Shown here: piece by piece, positions 1 to 11,486 of the stretch
How positions within the stretch are numbered: position 1 is the stretch's first letter
Layout: each line of letters begins with the position of its first letter
Origin: Cystobasidium ongulense
Lineage: Eukaryota > Basidiomycota > Cystobasidiomycetes > Cystobasidiales > Cystobasidiaceae
DNA: 64,000 nucleotides
Direction: 5' to 3'
Assembly (NCBI GenBank): GCA_022835595.1
Contig: BQUP01000004.1
Coordinates: forward strand, 1,364,001-1,428,000
Notes under the pieces: generated by a model
What the model was told of the DNA's origin: nothing
What the model saw: only the letters and a program-made list of their open reading frames with translations
Databases searched by the model: none
Translations under genes and position numbers: made by a program

Positions 1-1634
1 GCCTCCATCGTAGGGCGCAACCTGGAGCGTTGTACTGTATTCATCGGGTCTCGAATGTCCGTTGTCTGATGTCGTATATTAGCTAAAAGGCCTCGCTTCT
101 GTACTTGCTTACTCACCCGCATAACTACCTCCGAAAGCCACCAGTGAGTAGTACCCGCCCGGTCCGCCTGAGCCAGCTACTGCCGCAGAGTCGCGAGCGG
201 GAATACTGACGTCGGCAGAATCGTTGCCTTCGGCAGTTCCAACACTGGTCGAGGACGGACGAGCAGCAGAGCCAGAGGATGAGGCCGAGGAGTCGTCACC
301 ACCAAGGGCGGCAATCCTCGAGTTGTTTTCATCGACCGAAACGTTGTGGCGCCACACGCCTATGCCTGCGCCAACGCCAGCGAGTGCCAGTAGGGTAAGG
401 ATAGCAATGACCCAGATGAGCATGCGCTTCTTCTTTCTCTTCTTATCAGGCTGTACTGCAACTGGACCTCCAAGGTTGCGTTGTCCGTCCTCAGAGTGCC
501 TCCACATTGGCGAGGCAACAGGGGAGCGTCCGAAAAGGTTCCAGGTTGATGAGTGAAATTCATTGGTAGAGTCGACTGAGCGTACACCCTTCTCATCTTC
601 TGAGAATCGAGAAGATGGTTTGTGGTTCAGGCTTTTCACCGTGTTCATGTCGCGGTTGCCGTAGCCATTCTGGCCTGTGGTGAAGGGGTATGTATTCGAT
701 AAGGAGAAAGGTCGCGGATGTGGTTCTCGCTTCTCGTTGAACTCGTCGTCATTCTCCTGGATTTCGCGAATCGAGGAACCTGATAACGAGCTTCTAGGTG
801 GCTGGCCGCCAATTGCACGTAGCTGCTCGTCACCATAGATTGAAGAGGGCGAACCGGATCGAGGCTGGTCAAAAGCGTTATTCTCAGGATTAGAGCGACG
901 TCGCAAATGGCCTTGATCGTAGTCATCGCTGGCAATATCGGATGCATATGCAGAAATTCGGGGGCTGTCTTGCGGCACGGCAGGACTGAACGATGCGCCT
1001 CCATACGCATCGGGTGTCGAAGCGCTGAAACGATGTTGACCGACCATGATCTTCGGTGTGGTCGCGTTGTGCATATTTGGGTGATCCTCGGTGTCTTCAG
1101 CTTCAGGTCGGCTGATTACAGGAAAAGAATGTCAATAATAGTTCCTAGACGCGCCGTAGGGTACAAGGAGACCCGAACTGTGGCGAAGAGAACTTACAAT
1201 GGGCGAGAAAAGTGTCTTCGGCTGTATTGGACGGGTTGAGGAGACATGGAAGTAGCCACTGGTGTCTGAGTATGCATAGGCGCCGTGCGGACTTGTCCAG
1301 GCATGCTTCTCAAGTCTGCGAGACGAGGCGAATCGGGTGGGCGCTGGGTCCCTCCTTCCGCAGTATAAATGCTGGCAGGTGACTTGGGCTCTGGTGGCTC
1401 TAAACCATCCTCCAAACTCCATCTCTCGAATGGAGTAGTGGCTGTAGTGTATACTGATGCTGTATCTGCCATGCTATACGCTGTTTGGCGCGCATTACGC
1501 GAACGCGGGACCGGAGGAGCCAGTCCGGACAAGCGCTCAGTTGCGGTAGACTGCCTTGGACCGTCGGCCGACAGGTAATTATCGTAGATGCTGTCGGTGT
1601 TGTACATTGTCGTTGTTTGGACGGGGTCTGACAA
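1..1634 (-). CDS. Type II membrane-anchored SGNH/GDSL-like hydrolase (5' part; runs off the left edge)
   Basis: Exons on the minus strand are 1198-1634, 117-1111 and 1-65 (incomplete), with introns 1112-1197 and 66-116 bounded by GTAAGT/CAG and GTGAGT/CAG. The frame stays open across both joins. The first ~370 residues are Ser/Pro-rich and disordered. A single hydrophobic segment (MLIWVIAILTLLALAGVGAG) follows a KKRKKKR cluster, which is the layout of a type II membrane protein with a lumenal or extracellular C terminus. After a Ser-rich linker comes SLVAFGGSYAGDNGH, which resembles block I of SGNH/GDSL esterases (FGxSYxDN), where the Ser would be the nucleophile. The catalytic Asp/His region lies outside the window, so the enzyme class is inferred from one block only. 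Start at 1634 is the first ATG of the open frame. Another secreted hydrolase family is possible. Confidence 0.55.
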
Positions 1635-2184
1635 TGTATCGAATTGAAAAAGCCTTCAAGGTTTCGACGTCCTGCGTCTCTTTTTGTTGATGGCGCGCGC
1701 GCTGTGAGAGCACCGTGTCCTATGCAGCGCGTAGGTACCAGCTGGAAAGAGCGTGAAGAAAGCTTCGTCTGAAACGTCCGCTGATTTCCTTCGAGGAAGT
1801 ACCAACGTCGTCTGAGATGTCACAGCTTGTTGTCTTTGTGTATTGTTCTGAGCAAAAGGCTCGCATGCCAGGTGCGAGCAGCGAGAGGGCTCGACAACAG
1901 CTAATAATTGACTTGCAGGATTGCACGCGTCGCATGCCTTGAATGATCGAACAGCGCGTAAATGGCCCGCCACCTTGAAGGCTAGCAAGGAGACTATCTG
2001 CACTCAGAGATCAGTTAAAACAGTAAGAGTGACCAGTCTCATAGTCTGCGTGCGGAGGTGTCGGTGTTGTCACTCACGAAGGCTTAGTACGGGAGCAACT
2101 TTTTTCGTTGGCCGGGGCAAAGTCAGTTTGCTATACGCCGAACTAATTGTCCGAGCTGTCAAGTGTCATACTTTCTTCCGATTC
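1635..2184. other. Spacer, about 550 bp, upstream of the membrane hydrolase gene
   Basis: It lies between the start of the membrane hydrolase and the 3' end of the JmjC gene, both on the minus strand, so it should hold the 5' UTR and promoter of the former. Short open frames are present but none shows family resemblance. I see no RNA gene or repeat. Confidence 0.4.
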
Positions 2185-3316
2185 TTATTCCTTTGACCGC
2201 ATCCTGAACCAGTAACCTACACCGGCCGTCCATGAATCTGCTGCACCTATGTTCTCAACTCGATGCCACCAGCGATGAGGTAGTAAGAGCATTTCGCCGG
2301 CTTTCAACGATGCTCCGAATGCTGCATCCTTGATTTCGTCTAATGCTCCTTGACCCGGCGATGTCTCTGTCATCTGTACCGTCACATTATCGTAAGCTGT
2401 TCCTTCAACATTAAGCCGGAAGTCCAGAGGGGACGTATTGGACTGGCCTTGCCCTGCCGCTGGACGAACAGCCTGGTTTATGCGATCCGTCGGAGGAAGA
2501 ATAAGAAAATGCTTTGCAGCGTGAGGACCGCTAGTACTTGCGAGGCGGAAGAGATTGATGTAAGGATCATGGTGCAAGGGTGTCACCTGCAAATGCTAAT
2601 CAGCCGAAAGACCAGTTTTGCAAGCAAATTCTAACGCACTGCCGCATTTGGTCCAACGAAGAAAGAAGCTTGATAGAGATCTACGAGCTCTTGTTTGATT
2701 CTAGACAGGATAAAGGCAAGTGTTAGACGGACTTCGACTATCCTTTTTTGCCACTTTCCCTGACATACAAATTTTGTAGGAAGCGAGGCGGATCTAGGAA
2801 TCGCTTCAAGCTTGGCATCTAGAGGCAAGCTTCCTTAGTCATTCCTTGTGAACTGTGCGCATACTGTCTCACCTCTTCCAAGCCTCGCCATTGAGCAAGG
2901 TACACTTGTTTACCGTTCATCTGTCCGTTTTCTTGACCCTCTCGAAGCCACTTCAAGTATGCAGCTAGCGGGAGTTGGACTTGGTCAAACCCTTCACGTT
3001 GGTCGTACCGTCCCACTTCGAGATCTACAACGCATTTCTCGACCTCTGGGTCGTCCAGTAGCATGTCAATCACAGTACGCGGTTGCTTCAATACTGGCCT
3101 TCGCGGTGCTATGAGAATTGATTCTGGAGGATTTTGATTGACGAGTGCTAGAAAAGACTCGGAGCTCATGTCCTCTACCACTCTTCTGCGTACTTGCTTC
3201 GGCGTGAATGCTGCACTTGCAGATGTGCCTGCTGTTGACGATGCTGCAGTAGCATAACTCCGTGCCAGTCTCGAGCATTGATAGCAGCGGCGCATAACCC
3301 TACTTGAAGATATCAT
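2185..3316 (-). CDS. JmjC/cupin-like domain protein with mitochondrial-type leader
   Basis: Four exons (2873-3316, 2769-2818, 2640-2700, 2185-2586) join in frame to 318 codons. Residues 1-25 (MISSSRVMRRCYQCSRLARS) are Arg/Ser-rich without acidic residues, like a mitochondrial presequence, followed by a low-complexity Ala/Ser stretch. The body matches the JMJD5/JMJD7-type cupin-8 fold: the acceptor region LAQW..LEEMPSLKRF, the metal ligands in VTPLHHDPYINL (His and Asp), and the distal His in MLLLPHRWWHRV. Members are Fe(II)/2-oxoglutarate hydroxylases or proteases acting on protein or tRNA substrates; the substrate here is unknown. It is divergent from the DUF7918 gene starting near 3395, about 80-200 bp away. 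Mitochondrial location is inferred from the leader alone. Confidence 0.82.
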
Positions 3317-3394
3317 AGTCTTGCGAAATGAATGGATTAAGTTAGTCGTCCTCTTGATGATGCTGGTCTGAAAGCATCAGCAACTCGTGAACAA

Positions 3395-6281
3395 ATGATG
3401 GATGTGCTTGTCTTCCAGACGACAATCGACCGTATTCCGCGCCACCTGGCGGGCCTCCAAGGCTTTCAGACATTCGATAGAAGCAACAAGAGCCCGTATA
3501 CAAGTGTTGCTTGCGTCAAGATGGTGGAAGTCGCCTCCAAGCGACTCTCTTTCGACTACCGCACAGGCAAGAACAGCGAGACGGACCAGGGAACAATTCA
3601 CTGCGAGCTGCTCGTCTTTGAGCGAGGAAGCTGGGTATCGCTGCCTGTGTACAGCATAGCAAGCGAGACAGTCAATGGGCGTCAGATCATCACTGGCTAT
3701 GTCGAAAGTCGGACAGACCAGAAGTTCAGAGCGTCGCTAAGCTACTGCCATCCGAACTCGAAGCGAACGAGCAAATGGCATATAGATCACAATCTTCTGT
3801 GCGCAATCCATGTAGACGGGCGCAAGAAGCCTGTTTGTGAATACAGTGAGTGTGTATCGTTGCTGCTTCGTGCTATAGCAATCCCCTCTGGTTGCTGCGG
3901 GACGAGCACTAGCTGAAGGCGGCCATTTCTCCACACAGCTATCCGGCAAAACGCAAACGAGAACCCTGTCGACCTCACCGGATGTGCCACGGCGTACGGT
4001 CTACCATTTGCGAACGTCCCATCTGAACAAAATCAAAGCTTTTCCTGGCAGAAAAGAAACCTCGACCACGAGCAAATCCCATGTCGTCCGCCAGGCATTA
4101 CATCGATAGATGAACATTCGAGCATCAGCTTCAAGCTTAGCAGATGCGAGATTCATCGCATAGTTCGAGATAGGACCGGAAAAGCAGCGTTTCCAAGCAC
4201 ACAGCCATCTCTCACTCCCAGCAAGCGCGATAAGGATTTCGAGCCGATTCAAGGCAGCCACCGCCGCTTGTCGCACTATATACAGTTAGTCTCCCTGGTA
4301 AAATCCTTTCCGAAGTGACTGAGCTGACTCTTATGTTTTGTAGAATTGCCAAAGGTGCAGAGAGCACGCCTCTGGAAGATGAGCTAGTGCCAGAATTCGA
4401 GGTCACATCAGGCCCTTTCGTCGAGTTCATGTTCTATTACAAGAGCAGATGCAAGTAGGCCCGCAACGATTACATAGCACTAAAGCTTATACTTGTGGTA
4501 CCTTTTTTTTAGCATTGTTGGAAAGTCTTGAACTCGCTTCCGGCATGAAAGAACGTCCAAGGCGTGGCGTCGGCCTGGCATCGAGCAAGAGCTTGTCGGA
4601 TTTGCCTTCAAAGATGCTCGATGCTCCCGCATCTAGTATTGGTACATCCGTTAACACGGCACCTAATACATCTGCATCGTCAAAGCGGAAGCCCTCTCAT
4701 CAAGAATTTCAGCACCCAACCTCCCGCACTATCACGAGCCGACCCAGTTCGGCTTCCAGCTCTTCGCGATCCACTGGCTTACGGCCTGCACGTCCACCAT
4801 CCCCAGAGCTACCCCAAATCTCCACTTCTGCCAAAGCATTCAAGCGGCCGCGCCTGGATGACAGACATGGAACACCATACTACCCTCGCAATGCAGCCAG
4901 CACCTCTCCTCCACGCAAACGACTCTCAGCTGCATCTACCCTTCCATCCTTCATGCGTGGTAGTAATGGCTCGAACGATCAAGAATCTACAGCCTCTTTA
5001 AGCCTAAGCGCATCGCATGCTCCGGCCTCTCTGCGCGACGCAATGAAGAAGAGAAAGTCTCCTCAACAAATCCATACTTCGAATAATGATCAAGGCGACG
5101 CAGCTTCCTTACCTTCGCCGCCTGCTTCACCAGTGCCGAGCGCTATATCAGATACTTCCCTCCCGAATTTGGCGGACATTTTCCCTCCTCGGAACCAGTC
5201 CATTACCACGAAACAGCATAGTCCAGTACGACCTTTAGGTCATAGGACTGGTCGACATAGTATTATCAGGCCTATAAACTCTGACAACATAAACGATGGT
5301 GGTCACGCCAGCTCAAGCGGACGAATGTCTCCATCTCGACAGGATGGATCACCTTCAAGGAATGCTACTACTGCGCAAACAATCACAGGACAAAGTGTTA
5401 CACCAAAACGAAAAGCTCGGCCGCCGTTGATACCTAATTTCAATAAGAGTACCCCTACGCGGAAAGAGCCGAGTGCTGCAGAGATGGACGCGGTACGGGC
5501 TGCTGTGCTCACACGGTCACCTGAAGCGAGCCGCGCTCAGCTTGCACCGGCAGCTTCGCCATCGAAGTCCGCAACGCAACCAGTCTCGGGGCAGGGTTCT
5601 CCATCAGCATCAAGAGCATGGATTATCGCTACATCATCGAAGGCCGCTGCGCCCACAGCCCCTAAGGCCACGGAAGTGAAGTTGCCATCTTCCTCCCCTG
5701 CTCAGAAGCCAGATATAGCATCTATTACAGCAGCTGCATCGCTTTCTTTACCACAAGCGGGCCCTAGTACACCACGCTCTACGGCGCCTGAAAGGACAGC
5801 AACACCCACTGCTAAACAAGAGCAAACCACTCCAAATATGAAGCGAGCTCTGCCGTCATCTTCCACCGTCAAAGTGAAAGAGGAAGTCATTGATCTAACA
5901 ATGGATTCGGAAAATGAAGGGGAAGGAGACGATAAAAAGGACGTCAAGAGCGGTTTCGCGAAAGCTTCGGGAGGAAGTGCTGCTACTACAGCCGCTACTG
6001 CCCCTTCTGCAGATATGAAAGCTGAAATCGTAGATCGGAAAAATGCCTCGGAGCATGCAACAGACCTCTTGAATGAGCTAGATATATTCGATGTCGGTAA
6101 TATACAAGCACTCATTAACGTGGGCTACAAATCGACTCGCACCTTCGTCACAAGATTACCACTGCTTGATGTGGCAGATCGCAGGAATATCATGGAGGAA
6201 TTGACAAAGGAAATGGGCAAACTGGATTTTGGAATATTGAGAGCGTATTTGAAACGTCAGGGTGTGGAATTGGAGAATTAG
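3395..6281 (+). CDS. DUF7918-domain protein with long disordered tail
   Basis: Exons 3395-3845, 3939-4284, 4344-4450 and 4513-6281 give 890 residues in one frame. The N-terminal third has the features of fungal DUF7918: a beta-rich block beginning LPVYSIASETVNGRQIITGY, a VDGRKKP strand, and the closing block FVEFMFYYKSR followed by SLLESLELASGMKERP. The last third intron (4451-4512) uses a GC donor (GCAAGT) and is required to join the domain to its tail. The tail of ~590 residues is Ser/Pro/Thr-rich with several basic runs. It ends in a SUMO-interaction-like core (EEVIDLTMDSENEGEGDD) and a folded ~75-residue helical end (LNELDIFDVGNIQALINVGY). The function of DUF7918 is unknown; nuclear location is inferred. 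The start could instead be ATG 3521, which has a good context and would remove 42 residues. Confidence 0.75.
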
Positions 6282-6539
6282 TATTAGTGATGGTAACTTT
6301 TGAGTACGAGTCAGTAAAGTTAGTAGTATTTCGTCACTTCGTGCCATGTGTATACTTGTCGTCGGCTTTGCGATCTGTACAATGACTGATATAGCTCTAT
6401 AACGTAATAAGGAGTCCTGGGCCTCCTTGACGTGTGTCTATCTGTAGAAGGGTGGTTGCTTTGCTAGTGAGTAATACAGTATGCTACAGCGAATCCGTAC
6501 AAGAAGGTGTACCGATCCCAGTCGAGGTTGAGACGCTGT

Positions 6540-6910
6540 CTAGATATTGAAACCGAGGTTACGCATGCATTCCCTGTGTTTTGCGACAATGTCCTTGCAC
6601 TTGTCTTTGCTCTCGGAGTCTTCGTCAATGTTGCTGCCATACTTTAGGAAGCAATCGTCTCGTAGCTTTTTCGTCTCTGGGCAAGCGCAGCATCTGTATG
6701 GACGGGTCAGCCGAGCCTCAGGCTGAGTTATAGGGGTGGGACCTACGGCTTCAAGCCTTGAGGATTCTTCTCCGTTACAAACTTATTGACCGATGCTTTT
6801 ACGACGGGTTCCTGCGATGCCGCTGGTGTGAGTTGGCCGCCTGGAGTTGACGCCGGTGTGCTCTCGTTTGAGCTTGAGTTGGACCCGGAGAGCCAGGAAG
6901 AGATGGACAT
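6540..6910 (-). CDS. COX17: COX17 copper chaperone for cytochrome c oxidase
   Basis: Two exons (6747-6910 and 6540-6693; intron 6694-6746, GTAGGT/CAG) encode 105 residues. The C-terminal half carries the full Cox17 signature: KPCCACPETKK with the copper-binding CC pair, then DDCF and KHRECMRNLGF, i.e. the twin CX9C helices that are oxidised in the intermembrane space by Mia40. The protein hands Cu(I) to Sco1 and Cox11 for assembly of complex IV. The intron falls between the Pro and the CC pair, so neither exon is long and the gene is easy to miss. The ~54-residue Ser/Pro-rich N-terminal region is longer than in yeast Cox17. The methyltransferase gene is divergent, 400 bp away. Confidence 0.93.
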
Positions 6911-7311
6911 GATGGGTGTGCTTCTGTGCTTGTAGATGTCGTATAAGCTTGCTTTTAACTGTGTTGTGGTTGTGATGGAAGAGAAAGAACAGCGAATCGA
7001 TTGCCTTTCGCCTTGTCAGCGGCGAGTGGCGACATTGTGGTCAGATTGTAGATGCGACCATCTGGATTATACAACACACAGCAGACCACGCTGTTCGCCT
7101 CTCTTTATCTGGACAGCACCATTGACGGATGCCAGACTGCTGCGCCGGGCTGTCGCATAGCATCACCTTCACATTAGCCAACCCGATCGTTGTCGGCTTG
7201 CCGAAGGCTTACCTGGAAGGCTACCTATCCTGGAACAAAGCAACTATGGCATTGTCTCATCATCTCTCCCAGCTAACGATACTTGCAATCAGCATTTAGA
7301 GCTTACAAGAG
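6911..7311. other. Divergent promoter region, COX17 / methyltransferase
   Basis: These 400 bp separate two divergent starts and should hold both promoters. I see no conserved element that I can name, no ORF with family resemblance and no repeat. Confidence 0.4.
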
Positions 7312-8603
7312 ATGGCACACAGTCACCCACATGATCATGGCTCTGTAAAACACTCGCATGACCACAATCATGGACAATCTGGTGATGATGACCGACAGCT
7401 CGAAGAGCAAAACAAGAAAGTCTGGGATGAGAGAGCAAAAGAGTATGAATTCCCCGCCAGTACTTATATGACTGAAGTGAGTCTCTTAGATCAGCTAGCT
7501 CATGTCCCACAAGGCAGCTGAATCGAGGTACAATCTAAGCAACTCGCACAAGCTATCTATGACCGCTTTTTGAGCAATCTTGACGTGAGGAATATATCCC
7601 TCTTGGACTATGCGTGTGGTCCCGGACTCGTCTCGTTCCGCTTGCTTGAGCAAGGACAAGTCAGTAAGATTGGTAGGTGGTTCGCTTATACTTACATCGT
7701 TTTTATTAAGCAATGAAAGGACACGCCTCTGACTCATTCTCTTCTTCAGTCGGAGCAGACGTATCTACTGGAATGGTAGAAGAATTCAAATCAAAGGCAG
7801 GCATATCAGATTGTACAACAGCTTTGCTCTCTCCTTAAACTGACGGGCCCGAGCACTGTACATTGCTCTTAGGCCACTGCGAAAGGGTATGATGCCTCTC
7901 AAGCTCGCGCTGTCACAGTTACCAATCATGGCTTGAAAGAAAGTCTCGACGGAGAATTGTTTGATGTCGTTATGGTAGGCCATGCTGCGCTATGTATGTT
8001 GTTCACCTATGAACTCCTCAGCTGACGATGCCTGTTCAACAGTGCAATCACGCTTAGTGAGTTAATTTTTCGCATTAAAGCTATACATTTCTGACCTCTA
8101 TACACAGTCACCACTTTGGCGATGTCAAAGCCGTCACAGCAACATTAGCTTCTACCCTGAAGCCAGGCGGTCTCTTAGTCGTCGCTGACTTCTTGGCGAC
8201 GGAGAAGCCTTTCATCGGAGGTGACAACGCGGAAGACCTGCATAAGCACGGTGTTCACCACGCGCATGGTACGGTGACAGTCTTCTCAGGTTGAATCTTC
8301 TTCGGACGATTCCTAACAAAGTTAAGCCCATTTGCTTCTGCCAGGCTTTAAAGCAGAAACGCTTCAGGCGCACTTTGAAGAAGCTGGTCTAGTGAATGTT
8401 AAAACGGATACGAGTTTTAGCGTCTCCAAACAGAAATTGAAAGAGCTTGGAGGTAATGATACCCCACTTAAGCGATTCTTAGCAGATGCCGAGACGAACC
8501 CAAAGTAAGTGGAAGAATGCTTTCGCAGATTAATGAATGCTGTCTGATGCAAGAGTTGTCCAGAGTGCAGTACGTCTTGGCTAGTGGCCAAAAGGCTTCA
8601 TAG
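7312..8603 (+). CDS. SAM-dependent class I methyltransferase with His-rich N terminus
   Basis: Exons 7312-7476, 7528-7672, 7750-7796, 7873-7974, 8043-8056, 8108-~8286, ~8343-8504 and 8564-8603. Motif I is LLDYACGPGLVS (SAM-binding GxGxG variant), followed by VGADVSTGMVEEF (motif post-I acidic residue region), FDVVMCNHAYHHF (motif II) and LKPGGLLVVADF (motif III), so this is a YcgJ/UbiE-like small-molecule or protein methyltransferase. The first ~22 residues are unusually His-rich (MAHSHPHDHGSVKHSHDHNH), like a metal-binding tail. The fifth exon has only 14 nt. The intron 7797-7872 appears to start with GC. The donor of the sixth intron is uncertain (near 8270 or 8290). The substrate is unknown. 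Confidence 0.85.
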
Positions 8604-8662
8604 CTTCACTAGGTGCTTTCTATAGTTCCTAAGGCTTGCGCATTTGTACTCAACAACATGCT

Positions 8663-10003
8663 CTAGTTTCCCAGTCTTTCCGCTACTCTCAAGCAATCTG
8701 CCACCACTCCCATAGCAGTCACATCTGCGCCAGCTCCCGCACCTTGTACGATAAGAGGTCTTTTGCTATATCTAGATGTAGTAAAGCTTATGATATTATC
8801 CGATCCACCAAGAGAAGAAGCGAAAGGATGGCTAAAAGGATATCTTTCAAGACCACATTTCACTTTACCTGATTTAGCATCTATAACTCCAACATAGCGT
8901 AAAACTTGTCCTGAATCTTCAGCTTCTTTACGCATCTTTTCAAAATGTGCATCGAAGTCGGGCAGTCTTTGCACGAATTCATCTCCTGATGCAATATTGG
9001 CGAGCTCGCTGGGAATCAAAGTTTCGGTTGGGACTGACTCGAAACCGTTTTCTAGCGAAGCCATCGAAGGGACCAGACGGGAGAGAATGCATAGCTTTCG
9101 TGCCACATCTGAGCCGGAAAGGTCATCGGCTGGGTGAGGTTCCTGTTATATTGTTCACAATTGGTTCAATCAGTATTAAACCTTTTTCGAGCTATTCATG
9201 CGACTTCGACATCAATCTGACATACCGTATAGCCCTGCTCCTTTGCAATTGTGACTACACTTGAGAAAGTAGGAGCCTTTGCACCTTTAACAGGCTTGGA
9301 GAACTCGTTGAAGATGTAGCTGAGAGTCCCGCTGAGTACACCTTCGATTTTGATGATCTTGTCGCCGGTGGCGACGAGGTCGTTGAGCGTGCTAATGATA
9401 GGTAGACCAGCTCCGACGGTCGATTCCTGATATACAAGAGCTTTCTTTGATTTCGCATGTGTGATAGCGGAGAAGAGAGTTTCAGAAGCAGAGAAAGCTT
9501 TCTTGTTGGGTGTGACGACCGAGATTCCACTTTCCAATAAAGTAGGGTATAAATCCGCAACTGCCTGCGATGAAGTGCAATCGATGAACAGCTTTGGAGC
9601 TCCAGGATTCTTCTCAGCTAAGCTTTTTACGAAATCTTCAAGCTTCAGGTTTGTCACTTTGAATGCTTCTGGAACGGGCTTTGCGGACGCAGCGGAGGAC
9701 GCAGGCAGGAGCGTGACGAGATTGTGGATCTCGCTTCTGTCCGCTGTGGGCGACTCAAAGTGCAGCTGCCATTTGCTATTGGACACAATGTCGACTCGCA
9801 ACTGCTTTGAAATGTGCGGCAGTGAGAGTTGCTGCAAGACTTGCGTGCCCACCAGCCCGGGTCCAACTGCCATGCACGAGAAAAAGAGCAAGTTCGAGGA
9901 ATAATGCTGGTCAGCCCATTTGCGCAAGACACATAGCTACGGAAAGCATAGCACAGCTAGCCTGCTCACCCAAGAAGACGGGTATCTGGGATGAAGAAGC
10001 CAT
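8663..10003 (-). CDS. HOM6: Homoserine dehydrogenase
   Basis: Exons 9970-10003, 9226-9866 and 8663-9142 give 384 residues, the usual length of the monofunctional fungal enzyme. It reduces aspartate-semialdehyde to homoserine with NAD(P)H in threonine and methionine synthesis, in the cytosol. The N-terminal Rossmann motif VFLVGPGLVG is rebuilt across the first intron. Next come SVVTPNKKAFS (nucleotide-domain edge), YQESTVGAGLPIISTL (catalytic-domain entry), IEGVLSGTLSYIFNEF and TEPHPADDLSGSDVARK, all hallmarks of the family including the catalytic Asp/Lys region. The first coding exon is only 34 nt. The 3' end converges on the methyltransferase gene 59 bp away. Confidence 0.95.
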
Positions 10004-10247
10004 GTGTGCTGAAATGGTGCAAAGCCGGGTGTTGGCAGAACGGAAAGCCATGACGCGCGATTCCGAAATGCAAGCAGGGCTTTATGTAGAAGCAGGTCGC
10101 CTGGATGGTCTATATGGTCTGTATGTGTGGTAATCTAGGCCATGGATACAAATACTACCAAAGCCACAATAGGAACAGTCCATGCTGTGAGCAGGCCGAG
10201 GGAGAATTACATATTCGCCACTTCATACTATGATATCGCATCTAACA

Positions 10248-11223
10248 TTATGTCTTCCGTCCGTTCTCAGCGCTGCGAGACATCTCACTAGCTGCTGCAC
10301 TCATACCGCCAAACCGCTGCTGCTCGCTCAAAAGTGTGGCTGCCAGACGCAAGCTCTGTCTGAACTCCGTCTGAGCTTTGCGTAGCGTTATGGGCGGAAA
10401 GGCCGAGAATTGTTGCACTGGGTCAAGGAGGTATTCATTGACCGAGTCGGAATATGTAGGTGGAGCGTCTTGGTCATCTGCTGGCGAGCGTTCACCAGAA
10501 TTATCGTTCGCTGACGGATCTACAGACTCTGTAGATGTTGCCTCAGGTTTCTGTGAGCGGTCAACTAGCCCTTTGTCTTCAAACGGTGGCTTTTCAGATT
10601 GTGAAGCAGTACTCTTATCTTTCTTGAACAAATTCTGCACTCGCCGCCTAACTTTGCTACCTGCAGCCTTCTCGTTCGATGGATCGTCCAGCTTGACGGC
10701 ACTCGTGGAAGCATCGTATCGCAGATCGACGATACCTGCTCTTGCCCTTTCTTTACCTTTAAGCGTCGATTGTGTATCTGCTTTCTTGACAGGCTTAGCT
10801 TCTACCAACGAATACGAGAATGACCCATCCGCCGAAGGTATAATGTCACTGTTGACGGCAACGTGTCAGTCTCAGTTGAAAACACGCAAGCATATACCAT
10901 GGGCTTACACGGTCAAAAGTGGCTCTATGCGACCATGGTGATACGAGGCAGGACTAACTCTAGCAGGCCCCAGAGCTAGCTTCGCTTGCGCGAGGTTGAA
11001 AAAGGCCTGGTGGCAACTGTCAATTCACATGGCCTGCATCGCAATCAGAATACCAACGGGGACCTACCTTCTTCAGATGCATGTTCATATCCGCACGCCT
11101 TGCTTGGTATACGTCCAACGAGTCGAGAGCAGACTCTATGAGATCGTCATAATCCGGCACGTCTTCGAGAGGCGGTTCTTCGGCTGCATCGAGGTGGGCT
11201 TTTTCGTGAGATGAGCTTGCCAT
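10248..11223 (-). CDS. VMA22: VMA22/CCDC115-like V-ATPase assembly factor
   Basis: Exons 11068-11223, 10909-11006 and 10248-10848 make 284 residues. The conserved Vma22 core is LIESALDSLDVYQARRADMN followed across the first intron by LKKAFFNLAQAKLALGP and RVSPASYHHG. These match the helix plus (F)xxLAxAxxxxG..RVxxxxY signature of Vma22 and human CCDC115. That factor acts at the ER with Vma12/Vma21 to assemble the Vo sector of the V-ATPase. The remaining ~170 residues are basic/acidic and disordered, with a helical end (TLRKAQTEFRQSLRLAATLL) that fits the C-terminal helix of the family. The disordered insert is longer than in yeast. Identification rests on the short core, so confidence is moderate. 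Confidence 0.7.
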
Positions 11224-11486
11224 GACTGCTTGCCGTTCGTGTATTGATCAGCAACTCAATTCGATGTATCGAACCGTCTTTGCTGGCCGTTGTTGGTGTC
11301 GGACGAAGAGCAGCGTGAGGACAGCCTGATCGTGGTGGATCTCCAGTCGCCCTTCTCTGCTTGTCACGAATCATACAACTCCAGCCAAAACCACAGTTGG
11401 GCGTGCAGCAAGCGGGCAGACTCTGCTGCTAGAGCTCAAATTACGACGCTGGCCTCTGCTGCTACGTCGACGCGCCGCTGGTCGCT

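Noticed and set aside
1656-2003. 115-residue minus-strand frame upstream of the membrane hydrolase
   Set aside because: Low-quality Cys/Arg-rich peptide with no similarity; probably 5' UTR or promoter.
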